A stretch of 64,000 bases of DNA from Chrysaora quinquecirrha (GCA_014526335.1 JACTAT010000004.1:2732509-2796508); one strand, 5' to 3'. Counted from the stretch's first letter, positions 33,498-44,270 are shown. The notes: generated by a model not told the origin, from the sequence alone. A program made the numbers and translations.

Positions 33498-34641
33498 TTT
33501 TTGTAGCTTTAGATCAGTAAAGATTACAATATTGGGAAAAAGGTAATAATGATTTTAAAAGGTGACAATGTAAAGTGGCCCTGTGGCCTAATGGATAAGG
33601 AATCTGACTTCGAATCAGGGGATTCCAGGTTCGAGTCCTGGCAGGGTCCTTTTTGTAGCTCTAGATCAGTAAAGATTATAATGATGGGAAAAAGGTAATA
33701 ATGATTTTAAAAGGCGACAATGTCAAGTGGCCCTGTGGCCTAATGGATAAGGCATCTGACTTCGAATCAGGGGATTCCAGGTTCGAGTCCTGGCAGGGTC
33801 GTTTTTGTAGCCTTAGATCAGTAAATATTATAATGATGGGAAAAAGGTAATAATGATTTTAAAAGGCGACAATTGCAAGTGGCCCTGTGGCCCAATGGAT
33901 AAGGCATCTGACTACGAATCAGGGTATTCCAGGTTCGAGTCCTGGCAGGGTCGTTTTTGTTGCTGTTGATACGTAAAGATAATAATGATGGGAAAAAGGT
34001 AATAATGATTTTAAAAGGCGACAATGTCAAGTGGCACTGTGGCCTAATGGATAAGGCATCTGACTTCGAATCAGGGGATTCCAGGTTCGAGTCCTGGCAG
34101 GGTCGTTTTTGTAGCTTTAGATTATAATGATGAGAAAAAGGTAATAATGATTTTAAAAGGCAACAATGTCAAGTGGCCCTGTGGCCTAATGGACAAGGCA
34201 TCTGACTACGAATCAGGGGATTCTAGGTTCGAGTCCTGGCAGGGTCGTTCTTGTTGCTGTTAATACGTAAAGATAATAATGCTTGGAAAAGCAAACCAGG
34301 ACATTGGAAGTTGATTATTTCAACTGGCCCTGTGGCCCAATGGATAAGGCATCTGACTAGGCATCTGACTACGAATCAGGGGACTCCAGATTCGAGTACA
34401 GGCTGGGTCGTTTTTGTAGCTTTAGATCAGTAAAGATTACAATATTGGGAAAAAGGTAATAATGATTTTAAAAGGTGACAATGTCAAGTGGCCCTGTGGC
34501 CTAATGGATAAGGAATCTGACTTCGAATCAGGGGATTCCAGGTTCGAGTCCTGGCAGGGTCCTTTTTGTAGCTCTAGATCAGTAAAGATTATAATGATGG
34601 GAAAAAGGTAATAATGATTTTAAAAGGCGACAATGTCAAGT

Positions 34642-34714
34642 GGCCCTGTGGCCTAATGGATAAGGCATCTGACTTCAAATCAGGGGATTCCAGGTTCGAG
34701 TCCTGGCAGGGTCG
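34642..34714 (+). tRNA. tRNA-Arg body with anticodon TCA (UGA-reading)
   Basis: Full 73-nt cloverleaf indistinguishable from the TCG class except G36 to A, giving loop CTTCAAA. Anticodon UCA pairs with the UGA stop codon, so if expressed and charged this would be an opal suppressor. All stems, T loop and the T5 terminator are intact. It sits in a recently duplicated unit whose sister copies (32323, 33729) keep TCG. Confidence 0.8.
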
Positions 34715-35095
34715 TTTTTGTAGCCTTAGATCAGTAAATATTATAATGATGGGAAAAAGGTAATAATGATTTTAAAAGGCGACAATTGCAAGTGGCCCTG
34801 TGGCCCAATGGATAAGGCATCTGACTTCGAATCAGGGGATTCCAGGTTCGAGTCCTGGCAGGGTCGTTTTTGTTGCTGTTGATACGTAAAGATAATAATG
34901 ATTGGAAAAGCAAACAAGGGCATTGGAAGTTGATTATTTCAACTGGCCCTGTGGCCCAATGGATAAGGCATCTGACTACGAATCAGGGGATTCCAGTTTC
35001 GAGTCCTGGCAGGGTCGTTTTTGTTGCTGTTGATACGTAAAGATAATAATGCTTGGAAAAGCAAACAAGGACATTGGAAGTTGATTATTTCAACT

Positions 35096-35180
35096 GGCCC
35101 TGTGGCCCTATGGATAAGGCATCTGACTAGACATCTGACTACGAATCAGGGGATTCCAGGTTCGAGTACTGGCAGGGTCG
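35096..35180 (+). tRNA. 85-nt tRNA-Arg variant with duplicated anticodon-arm segment
   Basis: A 12-nt tandem duplication (GACATCTGACTA) is inserted after position 34, within the anticodon. Nine other copies have the same lesion: 23816, 25491, 26563, 28459, 30725, 32007, 32804, 33413 and 34326. Most also carry a T-stem change (GTACTGG). It does not look like the usual 37/38 tRNA intron. Probably a pseudogene lineage spread by array amplification. Confidence 0.7.
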
Positions 35181-35259
35181 TTTTTGTAGCTTTAGATCAG
35201 TAAATATTATAATGATGGGAAAAAGGTAATAATGATTTTAAAAGGCGACAATTGCAAGT

Positions 35260-36169
35260 GGCCCTGTGGCCCAATGGATAAGGCATCTGACTTCGAATCA
35301 GGGGATTCCAGGTTCGAGTCCTGGCAGGGTCGTTTTTGTTGCTGTTGATACGTAAAGACAATAATCATTGGAAAAGCAAACAAGGACATTGAAAGTTGAT
35401 TATTTCAACTGGCCCTGTGGCCCAATGGATAAGGCATCAGACTTCGAATCAAGGGATTCCATGTTCGAGTCCTGGCAGGGTCGTTTTTGTTGCTGTTGAT
35501 ACGTAAAGATAATAATGATTGGAAAAGCAAACAAGGACATTGGAAGTTGATTATTTTAACTGGCCCTGTGGCCCAATGGATAAGGCATCTGACTTCGAAT
35601 CAGGGGATTCCAGGTTCGAGTCCTGGCAGGGTCGTTTTTGTAGCCTTAGATCAGTAAAGATTATAATGATGGGAAAAAGGTAATAATGATTTTAAAAGGC
35701 GACAATGTCAAGTGGCCCTGTGGCCCAATGGATAAGGCATCTGACTACGAATCAGGGGATTCCAGGTTCGAGTCCTGGCAGGGTCGTTTTTGTAGCTTTA
35801 GATCAGTAAAGATTATAATGATGGGAAAATGGTAATAATGATATTAAAAGGCGACAATGTCAAGTGGCCCTGTGGCCTAATGGATAAGGCATCTGACTTC
35901 GAATCAGGGGATTCCAGGTTATTATCCTGGCAGGGTCGTTTTTGTAGCTTTAGATCAGTAAAGATTATAATGATGGGAAAAAGGTAATGATTTTAAAAGG
36001 CGACAATGTCAAGTGGTCCTGTGGCCCAATGGATAAGGCATCTGACTTCGAATCAGGGGATTCCAGGTTATTATCCTGGGAGGGTCGCTTTGTTTCTAAT
36101 ACTTTTAATTAGTGAAGATAATAATGATTTGAAATAGGTATACCCAAAGGATAAGGCATCGAACTACGA
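35260..36169 (+). tRNA. Right tRNA-Arg array, block J and distal edge
   Basis: 35260-35332 TCG, 35411-35483 TCG (weak anticodon stem), 35562-35634 TCG, 35714-35786 ACG, 35866-35938 TCG and 36015-36087 TCG (both with the T loop changed to TTATTAT, so lacking the internal B box), then a relic at about 36142-36169 keeping only the D arm and anticodon region. Decay at this edge mirrors the decay at 21469-22575. Confidence 0.85.
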
Positions 36170-36222
36170 CTATTTATTCATGTATTTATTAAAATTAATT
36201 CTTTAATTTTGAATAACCATAC

Positions 36223-36313
36223 CTGTCTTTCATCTATTGTCAGCTGTATCAATTTATCCAAGATCAATCCAAGTTTAACTCTGGAAGGATTCTCAGCTAC
36301 GCATTTGCAGAAT
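36223..36313 (-). CDS. NF1: NF1 exon (LGLILDKLIQLTIDERQ)
   Basis: Encodes FCKCVAENPSRVK then LGLILDKLIQLTIDERQ (human ILDKLITMTINEKQ). Last NF1 exon before the tRNA array, which begins less than 60 bp downstream at about 36169. Donor GTATGG at 36217-36222. Confidence 0.95.
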
Positions 36314-36439
36314 CTAAGATGAAATATGAAACTATTGATATATGATTATTATAGAAGTATGATACATTGTTTCGAAAAATATTAGCAGCGGAGTTTGTGC
36401 TCATCGTACTATATGATATTTAGGCCCTGTTTACACAGC

Positions 36440-37412
36440 AGTCAGGGGTGGCGCTAGGCTTTGCCCGATTAGGGGGCTAGTCTCCCCGACGAGGGGGCTT
36501 ATAATGTGAAAACATTTTAAACTATGCTTTAATAGATTCTTTATCTTCATGTCGTGTTGGTCTTTATTGGTTCATCTATTGACAACCATTTCCAGATTAT
36601 TTCTGCTTCCTCTTTCAGGGCAAAGTGGCCGATAAGTTGGCCGAGGGCCGATCCAGCCAACGCCGAAGGTGTGTAGCCCCAGCGGGGGATATGGGAAACT
36701 ACCCAAGAAAAATTTTGATACTGGATGCCTTTTGATGCGATTTCCGAGCATCTGGGGGATAATTTCATAATAAAATCACTCATTGTCGCACACGAAATGC
36801 TAGACAGTAAACGTAGTGCAACTGTCAGAGTGTCGCATTGAAGTCAATTTTGGGGTTTCCATAAATTGATAATTGCCGATTTATTGGTTGGTTGTCAAAA
36901 AATTGGGGGGTCGCAGCCCCCTCGAGCTCCTTTTAATCCGTCCCTTCCTTTCACTGTGGATCTAAACTCTTAAAGCGTTTTTCATTACTGTTTGCATGTG
37001 ATTCTTTGGACGCATCGAGCTGAAATTTCTCTTGCATTCAGCTGACGAGACGCATTTTTTAGCTTTACAATATAGCGCAATATAGCTTTAAAGCTCTGAT
37101 AAGGATGACGAGGCTCCTTTTTCCATCTTTTTGTATGTGATACTTTCTCGTCAAGAAGGTTGAGAGATCGATGTTGGTCTGAGCGATGTTAGCTTTTTCT
37201 TGAATTATAGTTGCTATATTCTTAGTACCGAATCTCCTCTCAGGTTCCATCTTAACTTAATTAACAACTGGAAAAGGAGGCAGAGTAAAACAAAAAAGTC
37301 ATCAAACGGGACTTCCCCGACAATAAGAGGATTTTCCCCGATGGGGGGCTAGAGTTCCCCGACGAGGGGGCTGTAGACCCCCTGGCCCCCACCTGGCGCC
37401 ACCCCTGCACCG
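36440..37412. mobile_element. Inverted-repeat transposon relic (CAGGGGTGGCGC ends)
   Basis: The left end CAGGGGTGGCGCTAGG near 36446 and the right end CCTGGCGCCACCCCTG near 37394 are inverted. CCCCGACGAGGGGGCT blocks lie inside both ends. Ends resemble hAT-type termini, but no transposase is visible and target duplications are unclear. A GGCCCTGTTTACAC sequence just outside (36424) suggests a second, nested element reaching about 38155. Confidence 0.55.
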
Positions 37413-39199
37413 TAGCGGATCACTTTTTGATCCGCTACAAAAAGGGTATTGGCTAAGGCTTTCTTTACACATGAAAAGTGATCTGATACAATTTTTGTTT
37501 AAATATCCGTACACAGTTTGTACCTGCTAGGAAAGAGGATCAATCTTGTACCTGTTCGGATCAAAAAGTGATCCTGTACAGTGTAAACGACGTTTCTATC
37601 CGGTACACTTTTGATGCTGATTCGCAAAGAGGCCATTTTCGACTCACATCGAGGTTAAATTTTCCCGCAAAATTTAATCTGGTTGCTTGTTGAGACGTGA
37701 GAACGTGATTACAAACACCATTCTTGAGAAGTGAATTTGACAATGAAAAATAAAATGTGTGTTTTTGTCATTCTCCTTCTTGGATTTTACTGTCTCCAAA
37801 TCAATGCCAGCAGCAGCTTTACTTGTCTGGGATTCAAGAACTACTCGAAGCAAGAGAGATATCTCCTCTTTTGTCCATGCAAAGTTTTTTCTATTTCAGC
37901 ATTGTTATTCATATAACTTTGAGGTTTTTTATTTGCTTTTGCCATCATCTCCTGTTATTTTTATCTTCTGCCAAATCACAATCGTTACTTTCTGGCGCCA
38001 AAAACGTGAGGCCTTGTTGTTGTTGTAAGATGAGATGTAAAAGTGCGCATGCATGATTTAGCGAACGAAAACTGATCCGGTACAGTGTAAACGGAAAGGC
38101 AAAGAGAACATGTTTTCAAACTGGGCACACTTTTTGTAGAGGGATCGGGGCCTTATATCAAGAAAGACTCCTAGATTGGTTTTGAAAAGTTTTTACAAAT
38201 CAACAAAAATAATAATCTGTTGTGCCAGATACTCGGGCATACTAAAAAGCTTTTTAAGTATTCCCGAAAATGATCCCGCTGTTTATCACAATTTTGAAGT
38301 TTTGTACAACTCAAAGACTATTCAAAACATTAGTACCAAATTTCATTCTCAAAAATTACATTTTGACTTTAGTACGCTGGATTCTTTACCCGGTTCCTTT
38401 TCGTGAACATCCTGTAGCTAAATGAGCGTTTTTGGAATGACACTCGCATGTCGCCGAAGTAGTTAACGAGTGTTAGGGCCTGGCTAAACTAAGAGACATG
38501 TCTCATCGACGCTTCTCAGTTTAGCCCCCTCGGAAACTTTAGACAAAATTTTTAGTTACAGACAAGCAAATGTTTTATGGGAGACAGCAGAAACATTTCT
38601 CGTCTCTGCGGCATGCAAATGACTGGGGGGACATGTTGCTCGCTTGTCACTCGCATGTTCAGCTACCCTGGGAGACATGCCGAATAGAAGGTCGAGTGCG
38701 AAATATCTCCCTAGTACAGCCAAAGCTGTAGTGTCGCAAGCATATTTCACAAAACTCTGCGACAAAAAACCACAGCTAGCAAGGTAATGGGAACGACGCT
38801 TAAAGAAGACAAAATGCAGAGTCCAAAAATCCAACAATTTGAGAAGGATCAAGTAATTTCCATAAGAAATTCCTTTGAAAAGAACAAATAATGGACAAAA
38901 ATGCTTTTCCTACAGAGGAGCTAAGTTATGGAATAACCTTCCAGCAGTGTCAAAGCGAGCAACCTCTCTAAACACTTTCAAACAAAGTATTTAGAATTTA
39001 TTTCGAAACCTTTTTTGTGTGTAAATGTTCATAACATTTGAAATATGATATTAAACATAATCTAGTTAGACTTCATTTAGACTATAATAAATTATGTTAG
39101 TTTATTCATAATTTGTTTTTATCCCCTTGAAAACCAGCAGTCTTGCTACTCTCCCCAGCTAAATAAATAGATGACATGAAATGAAAGAAGCACACTTAC
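37413..39199. repeat. Repeat-filled NF1 intron
   Basis: Contains GGATCACTTTTTGATCC hairpins (about 37420-37600) and, at 38470-38730, an AGACATGT-rich dispersed repeat also found at 55800-55985. No exon seen. Confidence 0.5.
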
Positions 39200-39297
39200 T
39201 TTGTTAAGTTAGGTAACCATGGTTGCATGTATTCCAAACAAAGATGTTTCAATTCAAAGTCAGACACGCTGAATCCATTGATACATTCATCGAGGAA
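39200..39297 (-). CDS. NF1: NF1 exon (FLDECINGFSVSDFELKHLC)
   Basis: Encodes FLDECINGFSVSDFELKHLC and LEYMQPWLPNLT (human FLEECISGFSKSSIELKHLC). Donor GTAAGT, phase 2. Confidence 0.97.
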
Positions 39298-39786
39298 CTA
39301 AAAGCAAAACAAACAACATCAATTCACTTCAATTCAATTAATCCAATTCAAATTGTGTGTAGAATGCAAGGCTACAGACCCTAATCCTACAGCAGGCCTA
39401 GATTCTGTAAAGCCCCATGGAAATAGCGTAGTCACCGGACAAATGTCAGACAAGCGACTAAATAGCAAAGTCTGGTCGCTTCTCTATCCCTCAAGATTGG
39501 GAATGCACCAAGGCTAAGGCATTCCTAAATATGACTTGACTATAAACCATCCACCAAGATTCTATCTATGTCAATCTGAAGAAAATATATGGAGCAGCCC
39601 ACTGGGTAGCCAACTTTTGTCCTATTATCAAAGATCTATCTCAAGGCCGTACACAACGGTGCATCATCTCTATGACGGGGAATACAACGGCAAACGGTTT
39701 CAACTAGTCTCTTGGTTAAAGAAGAAGAACGAAGACAAATCAAGAGCCCATACAGTGATAAATTAAAAAGAAAAAAATCGACGTAC

Positions 39787-39872
39787 CTCAAGGGTCATAT
39801 TTGGCTCCCTTTTTGCTAACTGTTGACTGATGCTTTTGATAAACATTGTGTTGTTTGCAGGGATGCACAGTC
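39787..39872 (-). CDS. NF1: NF1 exon (GLCIPANNTMFIKSISQQLA)
   Basis: Encodes GLCIPANNTMFIKSISQQLA and REPNMTLE (human GLCIPANNTLFIVSISKTLA). Donor GTACGT at 39781-39786. Confidence 0.97.
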
Positions 39873-40014
39873 CTGCAAAGATATGTCGATATTGTAGTGT
39901 TACAGTTTATCTTCCATGGAATATGGACAAACACGGGAAAAATGTTGAGAGCTATCAGTTGTAGAAAGGCTCTCTTCAACAGACAAATATATTAGTCCCA
40001 CAGGTGTCGCTTAT

Positions 40015-40405
40015 ATGAAGGTCCCACTCACTGATCTCTAAACAAAGACTGGATAGCGTATCCCATTGTTCAGCGCATGCCTTTTTGAAGTTTTGAATCG
40101 CCACCATCTTGCGCAGCCAAGAAGCAGTGGAGAGCTTTCCTTCCACCAAAACAGGCCTTAGTACAGACTTGCTATTTCTTTTCTCCCCTCCTCGAGTAGC
40201 CAAAAGATCAACATTACCTTCTATTGATCAAAGAAGTTTTATGCTGTCAACTGCTGACGCTAGGTCCATTCGTTGTCTTCGTGGCTGCGCAAAGAGGATG
40301 CGCATTCCTGGCCTCCTGCAATGGCTGGCAAAGACGACTTCATGAAAAACCTGTAGATGCGCGATCCAGTCTTTTTCTAGCGGTCAGTGGTCCTACTGAA
40401 CATAA
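40015..40405. mobile_element. Foldback element in NF1 intron
   Basis: Inverted arms: ATCCAGTCTTT and CTTGCGCAGCCA-type segments recur in complement on either side of about 40210. Open frames across it are by-products. Confidence 0.5.
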
Positions 40406-40634
40406 TTCCATCTTCGATTTTCAGACTAAGGGGTCAGAAATCACGTAATTGAAAAATTCTTGATAGAAAGCAATTTATCTGCCAAAGGTCTAAACGCCTC
40501 CTAAGAATTGCAGTCATTCGTTTGATATATAGCTTTCTTTTGTCTTGCTTTCACTGCACTGTCTGTGGGTGTTTTCGAATAAATATATTTTTCTTATTTG
40601 AAAGAAGCTAAAATGCTTATAAATGAGGCCTTAC

Positions 40635-40752
40635 CTTTTGCTTCCAACAGTCTCTCCTCAATATGAAGGTTAAACGTTGCTGTTAACGCGCACAGAAGAT
40701 TGTAGGCTGCCAAGCGTAGACCAGGGTCCTTGCTGCCAAGATTGAGAAGGCC
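40635..40752 (-). CDS. NF1: NF1 exon (GLLNLGSKDPGLRLAAYNLL)
   Basis: Encodes GLLNLGSKDPGLRLAAYNLL and ALTATFNLHIEERLLEAK (human ALLNLGSSDPSLRSAAYNLL). Donor GTAAGG at 40629-40634, phase 1. Confidence 0.97.
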
Positions 40753-41122
40753 CTTAAAAACAGAACCTCATTAGATTAGCAGATATCCTCATACTACCAA
40801 AATTATAGCAGGGGAAAGAAATAAGCAGTGCCGTGGGTGACTCGTAAAGATCAAACTTTTTGAGTGACCAAAATTCGCAAGTGGAAAAGTGTCATTCGAG
40901 CTCACCAGTAAACAAATCTAATTATCTTATTATTCTACCGAGTAGCTGTCTGCCTCGCCAGGGAGCATTTTCCAACAGCGTGAAGCTATTTGGGACTTCT
41001 TTTCCCTACTCTGTGTATCTTTTCTCGAATTGTCCACTAAAGGTGTGGGCCTACAGTAAGTACAACAAAAATACAATGCAATACTGTACAAAATTACAAC
41101 AGAAAAGAAAAGGAGCAGATAC

Positions 41123-41191
41123 CATGTTCAGCAGTGTCCCGGGGACATCTTTTGGGCGAATTTTCTTCTCAGCAACTGCAGTTTTACAAGC
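41123..41191 (-). CDS. NF1: NF1 exon (KKIRPKDVPGTLLNM)
   Basis: 23 codons ending KKIRPKDVPGTLLNM (human TKIRPKDVPGTLLNI). Donor GTATCT at 41117-41122. Confidence 0.96.
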
Positions 41192-41218
41192 CTGTGAAAG
41201 AGATTATTCGACAAAATG

Positions 41219-41365
41219 AAATCAAATCAAATTAAATCAAATCAAATCAGATCAGATCAGATAAGATCAGATCAGATCAGATCAGATCAGATCAAACTTA
41301 ATCAAATCAAATCAAATGAAAAAACAAATCAAATCAAATCAAATCAAATCAAATCAAATCAAATC
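41219..41365. repeat. AATCA/GATCA pentanucleotide microsatellite
   Basis: AAATC pentamers with an internal run of GATCA variants, 55 bp from the donor of NF1 exon 41420-41554. Confidence 0.95.
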
Positions 41366-41419
41366 TCAACCATGTCAAAGTTTGAAATTTCCATAGGTAG
41401 CAACTTCGACGAAACTTAC

Positions 41420-41554
41420 TGGCTGAGAAAGCTTCCATCTCGACATGACATGATTGACAGCTATTGTTATCTGTTCAGCAGCTGTACTGATGAATCTCAA
41501 TCCAGGCCCTCCAGTTGAAAAGTGGAGTTCAAGCATATCTTCGTGGAATGTGGC
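41420..41554 (-). CDS. NF1: NF1 exon (ATFHEDMLEL..RWKLSQP)
   Basis: 45 codons: ATFHEDMLELHFSTGGPGLR, then EQITIAVNHVMSRWKLSQP, aligned with human IVQSIIHIRTRWELSQP. Donor GTAAGT at 41414-41419. A pentanucleotide microsatellite lies just downstream in the intron. Confidence 0.95.
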
Positions 41555-42262
41555 CTAAAATAAGAGTACAAAAACTACATAGAAACACTAGCAAAATATA
41601 GTTGTAGAAATAGTTCAATGAGTCCTACTAGATTCTTAATACAAGGCCTTTGCCAAATGATCAAACATTGTTTGGCAAACATCTGAAACTGTGCTTGTCA
41701 ATCAAAATGTTTCCCATTTTGCCGCGTTGTTAAACAATGCTCGTCAAACAGTTTTTTGCTTGCGTCATACACAACGAATTCTGCTTATTTATGCTTGTCA
41801 AACAATGTTTTGTGACGTAGCCATAACATTGCCTGACTAAAACTCTGACCAAAGCCTTGGTCAAACTAGCGAACATTGTTTTCAAAACATTTAAAACTTT
41901 CTTGTCAAGCAAATGTTTTACCTTTTGGCCACGTCACAAAACAATTCTAGTCAATCATTTTCCTGCTTGCATCAAGCAAAAAAATTAAAATTTCTTCAAA
42001 AGTATCAAAAAAGGATCGTTCTTATTTATTTTTATCAAGCAATATTTTGTGAAGTGGTCAAACGTTTAAACAATGATGATATGCAAATTCCAAATAAGCA
42101 TATCGTCATGGAATGTGGCCTAAAAACTAAAGATATAAAAAGTGAGAAAAACTACAGTATAAGTACTTGTAGAGACATATTGGCAGAAACAATCAGCATT
42201 ACAATAATGAAAGAAGCATCACAAATATATTGACGATAAGACTATGACTTACAGTATGTTAT

Positions 42263-42341
42263 TACCCTATGGTCAGGACAGCAACTCTGTTATGCAATCT
42301 GATTGGCTGAAAACGTTCGAATGCTACGTAATGATAGGGCA
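42263..42341 (+). repeat. 79-bp dispersed element, copy 2
   Basis: Second copy of 4063-4141, same orientation and length, about 10 differences by eye. In the NF1 intron 41555-43039, which otherwise has only CAAACATTG-type repeat (41640-41960). Confidence 0.75.
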
Positions 42342-43039
42342 TTATTATCCGGTTATGTCCGCTCATTACGTCAAATGTTCGAAATTTTGAGATTTGTTGT
42401 AATGGCTTCAAACACGATACTAGGGTAATCGTTAAGGGTCTTGAACATGCCCTGCCCATAGGATAATAAACCATATAATAACTGTTCCCGAAGGCCATAT
42501 CGAAAATATTAACCATCAGCCTCTGTACAAAACCTCGCAAGCTCGTTTTTATATTGACGGCTTTGGGTTAAAATTCTCTGGCATGGCCCTCGGAAACAGT
42601 TATTATGGGCTCATTCCTAAACAGTCTTGCTTGCACAGATGACAATAATATCAAATTATATAATTTCTACCCAATAAGCAAGAGCTATTTTAGCCTTATA
42701 TCCAAAAAGGTTCTTAATTAGGAGGACTCAGATAACTTAACGAGTTTAAATGCGATGTCTACACGAATGCGATATCTCTTTCAAAAACTCCAAAAACATT
42801 TATGAACTCAGAACAATGACAAGCGGGAGTGGTAAATCAACTAAATCTAAGCATTTTTGTTTTTCTGGCGGTTACTTTCGACTCTTTTTTAACAACTAAC
42901 ACACTAATCATGGTATACGCATCAATATGCAAGAAATTAAATAGGCTGCGTTCAAAAAAAGTGTGCTGTTTCAGGTTCTCAGGAAACAGTTTTTACTGTA
43001 GTTTAAAGCTTGCTTCTTATTATTGCTCATTATGATTAC

Positions 43040-43141
43040 CTGCTCAATCTCTGATGCATAAAATACGTCATTTATAATGCAGTTGTAACCAAGAACTTTC
43101 ACTTTTTCAGCAGCTTGGATTTGAACAGAGCTTGGACCAAC
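43040..43141 (-). CDS. NF1: NF1 exon (VGPSSVQIQA..VFYASEIEQ)
   Basis: 34 codons: VGPSSVQIQAAEKVKVLGY and INDVFYASEIEQ (human VGSTAVQVTSAERTKVLGQ..NDIYYASEIEE), PH-like domain. Donor GTAATC at 43034-43039. Confidence 0.97.
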
Positions 43142-43247
43142 CTAGAAACAATTTCAGCCAACAGATAATACAAGTATGCAAATATTAGTAGCTACAGCTT
43201 TGGCAAATCTGAAGCAAATCGAAAACTACCTTATTGAAAACTATAGG

Positions 43248-43980
43248 CTAGTCTTATATACTAATATGGCTAGTCTTATATACTAATATGGCTAGTCTTA
43301 CATACTAATATGGCTGGTCTTATCTTCTAATATGGCTAGTCATGTATATAAATAAGGCTAGTCTCATATACTAATATGGCTAGTCTTATATACTAATATG
43401 GCTAGTCTTACATACTAATATGGCTGGTCTTATCTTCTAATATGGCTAGTCATGTATATAAATAAGGCTAGTCTCATATACAAATATGGCTAGTCTTATA
43501 TACTAATATGGCCAGCCTTATATATTAACTAGGCTAGTCTTATATACTACTATGGCTAGACTTACATACTAATATGGCTAGTCTTATATACTAATACAGC
43601 TTGAACAGCTTGTCTTACGTACTGATAAGGCTAGTTCTATATACTAATTTGGCTAGTCTTACATACTAATATGGCTGATCTTATCTTCTAATATGGCTAG
43701 TAATGTATATAAATAAGGCTAGTCTCATATACTAATATGGCTAGTCTTATATGCTAATATGGCTAGTCTTACATACTAATATGGCTGGTCTTATCTTCTA
43801 ATATGGCTAGTCATGTATGTACTGATAAGGCTAGTTCTATATACTAATTTGGCTAGTCTTATATACTAATACGGCAATAACACCACTAGTCTTACATACT
43901 TATATGGCTGGTCCTATATAGTAATATGGCTAGTCTGATATACTAATATCGCTAGTCTTATATACTAATACGTGAGTAGG
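43248..43980. repeat. 22-bp tandem repeat GGCTAGTCTTATATACTAAT
   Basis: About 32 degenerate units of roughly 22 bp in the NF1 intron 43142-44225, with blocks of five or six units repeated as higher-order copies (for example 43260-43370 again at 43375-43480 and near 43710-43820). Confidence 0.92.
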
Positions 43981-44225
43981 TAATCAAATAATGGAAAACA
44001 AATTAGACTGATATCATCCACCCACATGCAACTGACATCAAACCTTCACTTTTTGCTACAATCTCAAGGTAGGCGTGCAATTGCAACTTAAGCCTTCTCG
44101 TCCATTTGTTTTACATTGAGTTAAAAACTAAATTTTTGTTAGTACATTCTTGGAATACTGTCTATTAAGTGGCAGTCTTGTTAAGGATGATTTCAAATAA
44201 ATAGACACAAAAATTCAAATTTTAC

Positions 44226-44270
44226 CTTTACAAAGACGGTTCCTTTGTTTATTCTCTGTACTGGAAAAAC
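44226..44270 (-). CDS. NF1: NF1 microexon (VFPVQRINKGTVFVK)
   Basis: 15 codons, phase 0 both sides, VFPVQRINKGTVFVK, aligned with human VFHNALKLAHKDTKVSIKV. Donor GTAAAA. Identity is modest; phase and position support it. Confidence 0.88.

Larger units (their letters stand above)
33577..35180 (+). tRNA. Right tRNA-Arg array, block I (11 copies)
   Basis: 33577-33649 TCG (discriminator C), 33729-33801 TCG, 33881-33953 ACG, 34033-34105 TCG (GGCACTG), 34175-34247 ACG, 34326-34410 (85 nt), 34490-34562 TCG (discriminator C), 34642-34714 TCA, 34794-34866 TCG, 34945-35017 ACG, 35096-35180 (85 nt). 33413-33801 repeats 32007-32395 at +1,406 bp, and 34326-34714 repeats 33413-33801 at +913 bp. Confidence 0.88.

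Noticed and set aside
21567..35389. Dozens of similar 60-120 residue frames (GPMDKASD..SRFESWQGRF and reverse-strand QDSNLESPDSKSDALS)
   Set aside because: They are tRNA-Arg genes read as protein on either strand. No independent coding evidence.
21610..36087. Regular repeat-spacer pattern resembling a CRISPR array
   Set aside because: The repeats are 73-nt tRNA cloverleaves, spacers are repetitive and the genome is eukaryotic.
36547..36783. 78-residue minus-strand frame inside the CAGGGG element
   Set aside because: No recognisable domain, and the element looks decayed; insufficient evidence for a transposase fragment.
41216..41518. Frame beginning MKSNQIKSNQIRSD
   Set aside because: Starts in an AATCA microsatellite and runs antisense through an NF1 exon.
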